This document shows positions 30,955-43,130 of a stretch of 64,000 bases of DNA, in pieces. The position numbers and the translations under genes are program-made. Origin of the DNA: Azolla caroliniana (lineage: Eukaryota; Polypodiophyta). Below the pieces are notes generated by a model, which made no database searches, had not been told where the DNA came from, and saw only the letters and a program-made list of their open reading frames with translations. Position 1 is the stretch's first letter. Each line of letters begins with the position of its first letter. The DNA is taken from assembly GCA_043228905.1 (NCBI GenBank), contig JBHGNT010000015.1:12834001-12898000 (forward strand). Reading direction: 5' to 3'.

Positions 30955-33900
30955 AAGGTGATAGATTTCAAGGGAATTTATTGGCAGCCGATAGGGATTC
31001 AATACATTGTATATCTTCCATTCAGGGTTAAGTAAATGCCTACAAATGAATACTTGTAAGTTTGAGAATATTCTTCAATTTAATTCCTTTCATTGACAGC
31101 GAAATCTCTGTTGCTTTTGGTTTAAACATGGTATGAATCATCTTTAGCATTAGTGAGATGTAATTGAACCCTGGTCTACGGAAGCTTCACTACCTTTCAA
31201 ACACTTTGGGACATTAGGACAATTTTCTAAGTCTTTGCTTGGGCCTTGAGTTCCTTTCTCAAGAAACTTGGTATTTGAGCTAGTGTTGATCGGATACAAT
31301 AATCCCTTGTTTCAGTACAAATCTTGATTGGAATTTTGACACTCTTATGTGAACTAGGCAATAGTAACGTGAGGGAACAATATGAACGAGTGTGGCTCTG
31401 ATTGGATCCCATCACTTGGTATGCATGGAACTAGGTCTTGACGGAAGGGCATCATAATGTATTCAGAACAACAATATAGTTGCTTATAGTTTATTAAATA
31501 GAATTCTCAATGCTTGGTTTTATGGTTTAGGGGTACACCCAATCATAAACTATATACAATTTTTAGGTGTTTAATAGCCCAACTCTATAATAAATTATAA
31601 TCATTTTCCAATTGTCTCTTCTCTTAGTTGCAGCATCCATAACAATGATTCGAACTCAGAACATAGGAGTTGCAATGCTCAAATAGTAGAAGCAGCTAGA
31701 AGCACAAATTACAAGCTGCAGTCCTTAAAAGATGTATATACAAGACAATTATGTTCAACCTGAATTTTTAGCACGTCCCAATGTAGGGATGCCACGAAAT
31801 CATCTTGTGAAGACAATTAAGTGTTTTAAATATATTTCAATACGTCTACCATGAATGGGATGAAATCACCTTGTGAATGTAAAGTATCTTCACGATGCGT
31901 CAAGAAGTAAATTATTAAGAGTATGTTCAAGTAGGAACTTTAAAGAAATATTACCATATCTGTTGGATTTCCAAGCCTGCTGAATAATGTGGATTATAAA
32001 TCCAAGTTTATGGAATCGAACATAAGATCACCAGTAATGCTGAATCATTGCACTTGGAAAATTAATTAAACGGGCATCACAATCAAACCCAAATTATGAT
32101 TACTTTCTCACTTCTGAGAAGTGCACAAACCCAATAGCTCATGCTTTTGTTAGTATTATAATTGACAACCATTAGAATCCCTTGTTTTTGCTACTACAAT
32201 TTATACATGAATTTATTTTGTCATATGAAGTATCCTTCAAAACAAACCATGTGGTAAGAAGGAAATGTACATCTGAAGAAAACATTAGCTCCATGTCTAC
32301 TATCATGATCCTAGTACAAGAAATTAATAGTACGTAAACAATTTTCAATACTGAATCAATTAAATCCTGAATCAATCGCCATAAATGATGTTCATTTTTG
32401 GACCTTATGGCTGTACACATACAAAGCTTCGCCCAGGTTACATTTCCATTCTATTCAAGCAAATAGTATCACAATATCACTAAAATATTCCTCTATTCCT
32501 CAAATATTAATGTCATTCCATATCAGTGAGGCCATTTAGATAAAAACCCAGCAAACATCACAATAGAAGAGAAGTTATTATCTATCCCTTAATCATGTTT
32601 GTTTTTGGTATAGTTTTGGCAAAGCTGGGTAAGTGTTACCATTAAAAATATCACTCTAATACCTGTTACAAAATCAATTACATGGCCTAATCCTAAAAAT
32701 ACCATAAATATCACTGCAAAAAATTTGAGAACCTCCTAAAATTCAGAGATGATTTAGGTTAATCCTTCCATCACCAAATCCTATTATAGAGATTTAGGTT
32801 TGAATACATATTTCACATTCACTTGGCTTGTAAAACATTTCATCCTTCAAACTAGCATTTAAAATATGTCAACGTGTCTGAAAATTTGCTCAATGATGTT
32901 AATGAGATCTAAATTAATAAATAGAATGATCATGTTAAAACCACCATTTTGTTGTTTTGTCGACTTTAAAACTGCCAACCAACTACCATTTTAAATCATT
33001 GACCATAAGGCTTACGTATTAAACAAGGGTGTTAAATTTCTAACATGTGTGAACACTAATCCGTAATAATGATTGAAAAAGGGAGCATTATACAGCAATC
33101 AGGATTAATTTAATGACATAGCTACTATTGGTAGACCATGAAAACACTGCTACTTCATGCTGATAACTTTCATGCCATAAACAATTTACTTTTAAAACAC
33201 TGTTATTGGTTACGTATGAAAAATGATGTCATTTCATGACGCTATGCAGGGTACTGATAAATTGTGTGATGCGCTATTTGGTTTTAGGAAAATCCAACCA
33301 CCAATAGCTAGACCAGTATATAGTTGGTACAAGCTTCCACAAGCATAAACTTTTAAGTGTAAGATTCTGAATAGATGAAACATGAAAATGAGTACTAGAC
33401 AAAATGTTAACTTATGAGCTTCTGAATGTTATGCTTAGGAGCAAAATCTTCTGCTCAGATTTGTAAACGTCTACAAAAACTCGTACATGTATTGCATGGA
33501 GAACACCAAAGTTAATGAGAATGAAGTTCTAGGGTGCATTACGATAGGCATGTAATCATACGACCTGCCACTTCCAAGTCCTAAATCAAAACTCAGCACA
33601 CAATCTATTTGCATTAACTTTGCAAAATTTCAGTGAGATAAAAAAATGTGAAATATAAGTTCTTGATCAATGCAGTTTTAATGACTCGTTGACATCAAAT
33701 ATCTCAATTTACACGATCAGACCATTTAGCAAAGTTCCTCGAGAGAAAAATCAAACAGATACCAACCTCCTAACTTCCTATGTTGGAATCATACAATAAA
33801 AGACAATGGCTGACTTGGTCTTTCTAGTTGCTGTTGCAGAAAGTAAATCACATAGTAATCATTTCCCTAACCATGATTTCAAGTTTCCAGGGTATACTCA

Positions 33901-33982
33901 GCACTTACATATGGACTAATCATTGTTGTCAACCTTCATGTCCGAGTGAAAAACACATAGTAATACCAGAAACTTTATGGGC
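30955..33982. other. convergent intergenic region, nothing recognised
   Basis: About 3 kb of AT-rich DNA between the 3' ends of EXO70 and RAD23. Both 3' UTRs must lie here. I see no element ends, conserved coding stretch or RNA gene; open frames are short and compositionally random. Confidence 0.45.
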
Positions 33983-36900
33983 TCACTCTTCGTTCTCACC
34001 AGTGTCCTCCAAAAGATAATTTGCGGCAAGAAGCTCATTTCTATCACATGCCAAGAAAGCTTCTATAACACGTGCTCTGTCAAATCCCAATGCTTCCAGC
34101 TGGCATTACAAAAAAAATATCAAGATCGAAATGCTATCACGTAAACTTCATGCCGATTTAGCTAGCAAAACTTTCCGATTCAAATTACCCGTGCAATGGC
34201 TTCCCTTTCATCGGGTGTGACATTTATTGCCTGAGGCATTGCTTCTGCCATTTGTCCAAGCACTTCACTGCATTAATCATAGACATACAACAATCAGTCA
34301 TGAATGCAAACATGAATCGATCAATGGAGACCTCAGGTCCTACCCTTCTGCTCCTTCTGCACCAGGTTCATTTATCAGCCTGAGGAACTCTGGCTGGTTG
34401 TCACTGATTAGTCGTAATAATTGAGGGTTTTGTTTGCCAAGTTCTAGCAACATTGGCTGTAAAATATGCACACATTAAGTACCATTAGATGAAAGGAAAC
34501 AACTTGCATTTAATTTGTAGGTAAAAATCCAACCTGTAAGATCTGGGGATTTGCTTGTACCATGCTTCGTATAGCTTGAAACTACATGGAACAAACAATT
34601 AATTACTTAGGAATCAGGGTAGAAGAATCAGGCAAGGAAAATGAAAGAGAAATCTCAAGCATTTCACAAACACGGTTTTCTCTCAAAGACTTACAACTGC
34701 AATTGCTTAATTAATTTAATAAATTACTTTTCAAAAGTTACACCATAAGAAAACAAACATGCCCTGTCTATCTTGCTAAAAATGAAGCTATCATTGTTCT
34801 GAAGGTTCTCCAAAAGAATTGCTAAATCAGAACTACATGAATTATCTAGTCATCTGTAGTATTTCTCAAAGAATGTCTTATTTAGAAGATATACAAGTAG
34901 AAATTGCAAAATTCAACTGGACTCTCCACAAGAAAATCCATCTCTGCTTTAGATTGACCTCTTCTGTAGTAGAAACCTACCTTCAAGGTTATTCTTAAAA
35001 ATATATTGTTTCTATACACGAGACAATATGTAAGTCCAAACTATGCATACATTTGTTTTCCTTGAATAAAGTAAATCCAAGGATTGCTCTAAACCAAAAA
35101 CAATAATTGAGCTTCCCAAGTCCAAAATAGTGTGTGCAAATGAGTAAGCGAGAGGGCACAACAAAAACACCAGTAATCAATATTCAAAAACTCAAAATAT
35201 GGGTCAGGTAGGTTTGAAAAAATACACTAAAATGAATATCATCTACAAGATGGTATAGCATCCCTACACATGTGACAAGTCACCTTCGCCATAAAATAAG
35301 ATTTAATGCCTTCTCCTAAAATAAGATTACTCCAATAAATATTTTCCAAGATATTAATCCTAAATTTCAGCTTTATCTATAAATTTCTGAATTGCATGAA
35401 TCTAGCCCTCATTTTGGTTTGAGCAAATACAATAGTTGTTCTCAATGAAAGAAGGATAGCAGAAAACTTTTACAGCATGACCAAATCATACAAACAATAC
35501 TGGTTATAACTAAATATATCACTTGTAAGCAAAACATATTTGCTAACACAAACAAGCACCAATTACTTGTATGTTCATGTTTATCTTGTAATATACAAGA
35601 ACAGGCTCGCCAATGAGAGTACATTTAGTTTTGTGATATTGTTACTATTTGTCAATGATCAATCAATTGTCTATGTTAACTAAACTTGTGATTAATAGCC
35701 ATTGGACAGAATGCTGCTTTTCAGCTTCATAAAGGATTAGTATGAACAGCATGTAATACAGTGTTCAGCCAAGGTGCAGTTTTTTAAAGGATGCTGTTGG
35801 GAAGACCGAGCCAGCAATTATGTGTTTCTGTAAAGTGAAGGGAGTTTCTTTTCTTCAGCTTCTGGACTAATCAACCTCTTGCTCAAACTATATGCTAACA
35901 AAAAGGGATGATATATCCACATACGACTAGTTATTTAAATGTTACAAAAATGGAAACACAAGAATGTGCTCAACTTTTGCTGACAAGATAGACAAGAAAA
36001 GCAATTTCTGATATGCATTTAGTAGAGATTCTTTTCAACGATATTTTCTTGCAAACCCTACCTGTGGATTATTTCTTAAGAAATCTAATGCACCTGGGGC
36101 AGCTCCACCAAGGCCAGGCATACCCTGGAAAATATATTTAAGAAGTTGAGTTAATGTTAAAAATGATGCAAACTCTAGAGATGGGTTATCCAAAATATAT
36201 GTGAAATACCTGAGGAAAGAGGTTCAGTGGTGCAGCATTAGGTCCAATACCAGCAGAAGGCTGTACAGGTGCTTGTGTTGGCAGCACTGATGGTGGTGCT
36301 GCAGCCACTGGTAGTGCAGCTGCTGCTGCAGCTGCAACTCCTGTCGCAGTCGCAGGTGGTGCAACAGGAGGAGCAACCTCAGGTGCATTTGGTATACCCT
36401 GAACCAATGCAGAAAATTGTAATACACCCTAAACCCTGCTTCTCAAAACCTCTAACATTCAGAACCAAATTGGATAATGTATAGCATGAAAGAATACATT
36501 GTATAAATATTCGACAGCTCTCTCTGGATTATTAAAGGCAGCACGTAACGATCGGATAACTGTTTCTCTATCCCAGCTCCCTCCACCCATGTCCATGATC
36601 CATTCAACTGTTTGCTCGAGGTTTGAACCAGCAACAAGGTTAGATGCAGCCTGACCATAAATATCTGCAGGTCTGAAAGGTTCGCTCATGTTAGCCTTAA
36701 AATTAAGGATGTGACCTTTCTAGATCCATATCAATCTGATGTAATTTATTAGGAATAGTGTATTCAGGTGCATATATACTCACTGTGCAGGTGCCACATT
36801 GGCATTTTCCACTGGAGGTACTCTGCATCAGGAAAACAGATGCATGTATTGTCAGATATTTCAGCCACCCAAAAGGGAATAGCATCCCTACAGACATATA

Positions 36901-38315
36901 TATACATATAAATTGAACTTCATATCTTACGGAGTTGACACAGGAGGCAAGACTGAAGCAGCTGCTGTTGAAAGTGATGCAGGTGATGCAGGTGCAGCTG
37001 GACTAGGAGCAGGTGCAGGAGGTGGAGGTGTTGAAGAAACCTACAAAAAATTAAAATTATTGCAACCAAATATTTCACTTATAGACAGCAACAGCAACAG
37101 TTTCAAACAACTTCAAATCTTCTACAGACTGACCTGTGTCACTGCACTTGCCGAAGGGGCTGCAGAAGGGGCCGGGGCCGCCTTTGTAGGAAAAACGGAA
37201 ATTGCAAAATAAGCATATGAAAAGGCCAAATAAGAATATCTGAATAAATAAAAATTCAGTTTTGCAAATCCTGTCTCATACTATTACCTTTGAAAGCATG
37301 ACAACTAAGAAGCTGTTTTCTACAACACCGTTCTCCTCCATAGTGGTCTCATCCTTGAGCACTTTGCCTTTGTAAATTAGCAGTTGCTGATAGCATGGGA
37401 ATGCATCCTTTCCTTGAGTTTCCTCAATTCTTTGCTTCACAGACAGGACCTGTGCAAAGAAGCAAGAAATTAGTTTTGCATAGGGATACTGTTCCTTGTG
37501 CAAAAATTTCTAGATATGAAATCATTGTTCTAAAAGGAATATAGATTGGATCATCATACTAATGTATCAAATGTATTACAAAACCATAAGTCAATGGGAA
37601 TTGCTTACTGTCATGTTTAAATTGAAATGCAAAAAAAAATCAAACAGTTCAACCATCTTTTCATATTCCAGTCCAGGAAAAAAACTGGTCATTGTTAGCG
37701 GTATATCCATGAAATCAACTTGCTTCCATCTTTATATTGGAATCTGCACTACATGCTCACATGTTCAAACAGATCAAGCTAATACTTCATTCATTTTCCA
37801 GTTCAGGGAGAAGACTAGTCATTATGTGTTGCCAGTTCACAAAGATCAAGCTAGCATTTCATTCATTTCAGATTCAGATATAGGAAAAGACTACTCCTTC
37901 GGGAGAAGCGAGATTAATGCATCCTCCTTTCAAATTTCAAATTTTCACAACTTCATCCAATACACATTATCCAAGAAACGTCTAATTGTCGCAAAAGGGA
38001 TGCCAAATGAATGATCACGGTGTTATTAAATACATCAGGTGCGGACTCATCCATGACTACATGGGAAACTCACTTTGCACTCTACGTTACCACTTCGAGC
38101 AGATCGAGCTGCGGTTTCATAAACCCTAACCCTACTGAACAAACTTGATCAAAGGATAGAAGGCAGCATTTGAACACGAATACAGAGGTATAGTGCAGCC
38201 CAAAATTCCCCAAGGCGGGGGGTGGGGGGAGCAAGAAGGAGCTACTTACTGTGTCAGTGTTCGAAGCATCGATGTCGAAGTGGTTTCCTTTCAGGGTTTT
38301 GACAGAGATCTTCAT
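33983..38315 (-). CDS. RAD23: ubiquitin receptor RAD23 (UBL-UBA-STI1-UBA), 12 exons
   Basis: RAD23 shuttles ubiquitinated proteins to the 26S proteasome and stabilises the XPC/RAD4 damage sensor. I placed exons by GT-AG sites and frame: 38250-38315, 37288-37449, 37134-37181, 36931-37040, 36784-36822, 36498-36672, 36210-36398, 36062-36124, 34534-34581, 34344-34456, 34189-34267 and 33983-34099. They total 1209 nt (402 residues plus stop), and all phases agree. The first two exons are the ubiquitin-like domain (1-76; [29 protein letters not shown]). A Pro/Ala linker follows, then UBA1 (about 157-198; [29 protein letters not shown]). A second Ala-rich linker leads to the STI1/XPC-binding region (about 265-320; [10 protein letters not shown]) and UBA2 (about 355-397; [20 protein letters not shown]). 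Intron 8 (34582-36061) and intron 1 (37450-38249) are long. The length and order match plant RAD23B/C/D proteins; the paralogue is not assigned. Confidence 0.93.
34582..36061 (-). other. long intron 8 of RAD23
   Basis: A 1.48 kb AT-rich intron within the STI1-coding part of RAD23, with GT donor at 36061-36060 and AG acceptor at 34583-34582. No element or RNA gene was recognised inside it. Confidence 0.7.
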
Positions 38316-38690
38316 GGCTGAGAGACACAGAGACTGATCCTTCTTTCTCTCTCTCACGCACACGCACGCACGCGCTGCCTGTCTGAATCTGTCTGTCTGA
38401 ATCTGTCTCGTTGTCGTGGAGACGAGGAAGAGGAATGGAGAAGGCAGAGAAAAATGAAAAAAGGGGAAGGGAAAGAAGTGTGGGTAAATCTGCAGTCCGT
38501 CTAATCTGACGGCGCCTGACGGGGAGGGAGGGGGGCTTCTCCCTCACAAGAAGGTAGGGAGGCCCGTCCGTCTCATCTGACGGCCCCTGACGGGATGCCA
38601 AACCTCGCACCACCTCCTCATGGTCATGGTCATGGTCATGGTCATGGTCCATTCCCATCCGCCGATGTTTAATTTAAATGGTGGCAAGAA
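38316..38690 (-). promoter_or_regulatory. RAD23 leader and promoter region
   Basis: Directly upstream of the RAD23 ATG on the minus strand. It has a GA-rich/TGCG-rich leader (complement of 38346-38410), a repeated TCTGACGG...CCTGACGGG block (about 38506-38524 and 38573-38593), and (GGTCAT)n hexamers at about 38620-38650. No clear TATA box was found. The transcription start is not determinable. Confidence 0.4.
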
Positions 38691-38747
38691 AATATTTGGG
38701 ATGGGGGCAATCGGCATCTCCTGATCATCAATGTTATGAATCGGTAG

Positions 38748-39180
38748 CAGTTCGGCTTCGGCTTAACCGGTTTGGCCTTGTCCAAACCAAACCGGTTAAA
38801 ACCCTTAATTAGTTTGGGAGTTTCCAAACTTGTACAGAACCGGTTCTTAAACTGGTTAAGGCTAACAGGTTTGGCCAAGCCAGTTCTCCTAACCCGGCTT
38901 ACGAATCGGTTTGGTTCGGTTTTCACTTCTCCGGTTTGGGAGTTTCCAAACTTGAGCCAAATCGATTCCCAAACTGGTTAAGCCTAAACCGGCTTAGGAA
39001 TCGGTTTAGCCAAGTCAATTAAGCCTTAACCGGTTTGGTCCAATTTGGTTCGGTTCAGTTCGGCTTGAGCCATCCCAAACCAAGCTCAAACGGTTAAGGA
39101 AGCACAAGCCTAAACCAAACCAAACCGCCAAATCGTTTGAAATAGTTTAACGATTTGATTTAGGCTTGAGCCGAGTCGTT
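38748..39180. repeat. degenerate CGGTTTGG/AACCGGTT palindromic repeat block
   Basis: Dense, imperfect repetition on both strands of words such as AACCGGTTTGG, GAATCGGTTTGG and TTTCCAAACTTG. GTTTGGGAGTTTCCAAACTT occurs twice (about 38813 and 38935), separated by about 120 bp. Many words are self-complementary, so the single strand can fold extensively. It has no coding potential and no obvious terminal repeats. It resembles known fold-back-prone plant intergenic repeats rather than a named transposon. Confidence 0.65.
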
Positions 39181-39436
39181 GCCAATTCCTAATCATCATC
39201 ATCATGGTGTTCTTATTGCCACTCTCTGTCATTCGATCACAATAACTGATGTGTTATGGGCTCGATTCATCACGCACAAGAAGGGTGTATTCCTTGCATC
39301 GTTGAACCACAACTTGCAAATGTATATATACGACTTGATGTTGAATTGTTCAAGCTCAGTTTTTCAAAGTTCTATAATTCCTTTTTATACTCGTGCTCCT
39401 AAAGTACACCGTTAAGCTTTGAATCAACTTTTGTTT
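39181..39436. other. intergenic, nothing recognised
   Basis: Short unassigned stretch between the palindromic block and element H. Confidence 0.3.
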
Positions 39437-39441
39437 CACCC

Positions 39442-39714
39442 TGTTGAATATGATATGCAGAAGAATATGTGAGGACCTACAAGGTGATGTCAGGCAAACA
39501 ATGTGTGCAAGATAGAGAAGTAAAATATGCACAATATGAAGAAAAGTAAGAAGCACGATAACTCAGATGAAGCTCTAATGGAAACTTGTTATTCTCTTTT
39601 GTAATTCTCTCACTACAATGTTACATTTGGGCATATATATAATCAAGCCCTAACTTGAGGACGTGTTCACACTTAAGTATACAATTTGGAAGGAGTTGGC
39701 CTTTTATGCCAACA
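39442..39714 (-). repeat. 3' LTR of copia H
   Basis: Minus strand starts TGTTGGCATAAAAGGCC at 39714 and ends ATATTCAACA at 39442. The polypurine tract ATGGGGGAGTT adjoins at 39715-39725. It is strongly similar to 46130-46398. Confidence 0.88.
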
Positions 39715-40299
39715 AACTCCCCCATAAAAGGGCTACTCTTCCTATGTATACAAGTAATTTGGGTTATCTCCCCCGTGAACTTAGATTACAAATTTGATCT
39801 ATAGTTACAAGTGTATACATATAGGGTAGTCGGCATTCGGTCGAATCTACAATGGTAAAGTTGGGATATATTTTGACTCAGCTAGTCATTCGGATCATAT
39901 ATCATCCGAGTTAGTTAGTTAGTTTGGATCGGCTCATGTTCGATTCCGACTCTTGGCCTTTGGTCAATCGCATGCTTCCTGCTCGCGCTTGCTCCTATGC
40001 TCCCCGCTAGATCCTCAATCGGTCCTTAGCTCCGCTTGCCCCTCGATCTTCTCCTCTCCAGTCAGTCGATCTCCTTGCAGTTGATTGCGTCTTTAACCTC
40101 TCAACATTCTGGCTCTCTTGACTTTGCATTTTTTGCTCGTTTGGTCGGGCTGATCTTCAACTTATCTATTGTGATTGTTTGTCCAACTCTCTTCTACTCA
40201 GGTTCTTGTCGTAGTCCTATCGTTGTCCTCAATGCTCCGAAGTGTTGTTTTGGGAGTGGCTTTGTTAGGCAAATGACGATGTTCACCTTAGTATCTAAG

Positions 40300-42674
40300 A
40301 CATTTGCGTTCAAAAGTGGAAGGATTGTGCATTCCATTATTAGATTCATTTTATAATCTTGTGATTTTAGGCAAATTCAAAAAGTTGATAACACTAGTAT
40401 CACATTTCGTAAATAACATATAAAATTTGCTGATTTTTTGAGATTTAAAAAGTGTCAAAATGATAATTTCTAAAATTCAATAGTTTTTCGATAAATGTTT
40501 AAACATTGAATGTCTACTAGTATGAAATGTAGTTAACTTAAGGAAAATCGCAATGGTTAACTCAAATCACAAGTTAAGATTAATGGTTTCACTATCTTGA
40601 AGAGATGTAGGTTCCTGAAGTGTCATCAACATCTATAAATTTAGTGCTCATCAACATCCGTAAATTCAGAACTCCAAAAATGTAGACAATATTCATGAAC
40701 TATCAAACCTAGATGTGAACATTAATATATCATTGGAACATATCACATAACTCTCCTCTTCTTCCTTTTGAGAACTCTCCTCCAAAAATTGTGAAGTAGT
40801 ATCTAATCCACACAGGTTGGCAACGGTAAGGTCCTTTACTAGCTCGTCGTCAAAATCAATAAGCTCTTTAAGTTCACCAGCTAATGGAGCAATTGGTTCA
40901 TGTGATGCATGGTGAAAACGTTATGACTTTAATCATCATGTGAATGAAACGCACTTGCTCATCCAACTTTTGTCAGTGTAAAGTCATACACAATGATTAC
41001 CATCAAATTATTTTTAAAACAGAGATTTCAGTACAATTCGATACTAAGGTTCAAAGTGTTTTCATCACAATTTGATTTTTAGTATCGAATTCAAGTTTAA
41101 AGTTTTTAGTTTAGTTTATTTTATTTTTTTTGAGAAAAAAAAACTTCAAACCTAAATTCGATACTTAGTATCGAGTTCAGGTTTTAAGTATTTATTTATT
41201 TATTTTCATAAGTATCAAATTGTGATGAAAAATCATCACAATTTGAAACCTGAATTTAATACTAAGTATCGAGTTTAGGTTTAAAGTATTTATTTATTTT
41301 CGTAAGTATCGAATTGTGATGAAAAATCATCACAATTCGAAACTTGAATTCAATACTAAGTGTCGAATTGTGATGAAAACATCCCATTTGCATCACAATT
41401 CGATACATAGTATCGAATTTAGGTTTACAATTTTTTTTATCATAAAAAAACTATAATTAAAGAAAGTAAAAACTTTGAACGTGAATTCGATACTAAGAAT
41501 CGAATTATGATGAAAACACTTTGAACCTGAGTATTGAATTGTATTGCAATCTTAATTTGTTACATTCTATCGAATTGTACTAAAATCTCTGTTTTTAAAA
41601 TAATTATGTCGATGGTAATAATTGTGTATGACTTTACACTAACAAAAGTTGGACGTTTAAGGATGTGAACGATAAAAATAATAAAAGAGAAATTACCAAG
41701 TCTAGAAAGTGGCTCGGATTGAAGGCAAACAAGATTTAGTGCACATAATTTGGAGACACCATCTGGTTTTAGATGAAGACAATGCTTTGATTGGTATATT
41801 TGAAAATGAGGAGGAAGAGTCACAATTGTTAATAATTAGGTAATTAATTATGGGTTAATTAGTACCTAATTATGTGATTAAGTAGAAGAAGATTATATGA
41901 TGTGTATGTATGTATGTATGTGAGAGTGTGAGAGGAAGAGAGAAAGAACACTTATAAACAACGAGACAAGATGGGGGATGATTAACTATATTATAAAGTA
42001 GTATCAAATACAAAAATACCCATAATAAGGTATATATACATCTCATGTGGAAAGGTGCACATGTGTGAGTAAAATATAGGTACAAAGGTGTAAGTCCTAT
42101 ATTAAATGAGCATAGGAGTGGAGGATCTATAATGTATCCCACTCAAGTACAAAATCCTAATTACGACTTTAAGGTCAACACACTAACTAGATTCTATCTA
42201 GGTAACTATTAAGTTACATGTGTTGGCAAGCTAACTAAATCTAGTTGAGCTTGATATCTCGATAACTATAATAGTGACTCTCATGAAAGGAATGATCATA
42301 GTGATACAAATAACTCCTGAATATATATTTTGTGCAACGATATGTAACAGATTTAGACAACATTTTATTCAATGATATACAAAAGCTAATTGTTTTAAAA
42401 TATTTAGATTTAGATTTCTTTAAAATCTAAAAAATTATTAGTTGTCCTTTTTCCTTAAAAATACACAATGTTACTTTTCGTATTTGATGAAATTTTGACA
42501 TTTTCCAGTTTTACCAAATAGTGAAAATTTCAACTTTTTCATCAACTTTTTGAGAACATGTGATCTTGATATCAAGGTGTTTTGTGAAATGGCAAAAAAT
42601 GCCCCAAAATCAGACGAAATATTCCTTATCCTTCCATTTGTACGCGATTCTTCCACTTGTGAACGCGAACATGT
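40300..42674. mobile_element. 2.4 kb terminal-inverted-repeat insertion in H RNase H
   Basis: The RNase H frame of H runs down to codons for an ILE-ASP pair at about 42680 and resumes as DTKVNIV at about 40295. The ends of the intervening DNA are inverted repeats: ACATTTGCGTTCAAAAGTGG at 40300 and, on the other strand, ACATGTTCGCGTTCACAAGT at 42674. Weaker similarity extends further inside. Flanks TATCTAAG (40292-40299) and TATCTATC (42675-42682) agree at 6 of 8 positions, a decayed target duplication. No transposase was seen, so it is non-autonomous, perhaps Mutator-like by TIR length and target-duplication size. Confidence 0.68.
40962..41653. repeat. palindromic fold-back (MITE-like) element
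   Basis: About 690 bp, nested in the TIR insertion. The left arm TCCAACTTTTGTCAGTGTAA (40962) is matched in inverse by the right arm ending 41653, and complementarity continues for about 80 bp (AAAGTCATACACAATGATTA, then CAGAGATTTCAGTACAATTC). The interior repeats the words ATCACAATTCGA, TAGTATCGAA and their complements many times, so the whole unit can fold into a long branched hairpin. No clear target duplication was seen. Confidence 0.75.
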
Positions 42675-42682
42675 TATCTATC

Positions 42683-43130
42683 TTCTAGACTTCGAGCTTC
42701 TTCTATGTTACGAGCTCCTGGATGTGATGGTACCGCACCTCAATGCATTTCGTCTTCTCATGGTAAACAAGGTTCCGAATGAGGTGTATTGCATTTTGTG
42801 AGTCACAATAAATGGTCAGTGATGGATGGTCGATTTTGCTTTTTGACATAACCAAATTGCTTCATTCACTACTTCTGATGCAACAATGTACTCGGCCTCT
42901 ATGGTCGACAAGGCCATGTACTCTTGCAAATTAGACCTCCATGATATGACACCTCTACCATAGGTGAATATATATCCTAATGTCGACTTCTGATTGTCTA
43001 GATTGTTGACGTAATCAGAGTTTGTGTAGCCTTTGACTTCGGTCGGATTGTCGATATGAAAATCAATTGTACATCTTTGGTTCCTCACAAATACTTGAAG
43101 TTGTGTTTGACAACCTCCCAGTGCTTCCAT
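42683..43130 (-). pseudogene. copia H RNase H, N-terminal part
   Basis: Open frame 43130-42816 with VKGYTNSDYVNNLDNQKSTL and MALSTIEAEYIVASEVVNEA, typical of copia RNase H. It goes on in another frame with CDSQNAI-type and HIEVRYHHI-type residues to about 42690. The C-terminal end (DTKVNIV, then LTKPLPKQHFGAL) is at about 40295-40215, beyond the TIR insertion. Confidence 0.8.

Noticed and set aside
36186-36484. Overlapping open frames rich in Leu and Gln around RAD23 exon 7
   Set aside because: Other-frame shadows of the Ala/Pro-rich linker exon; splice sites and phase fix the real frame.
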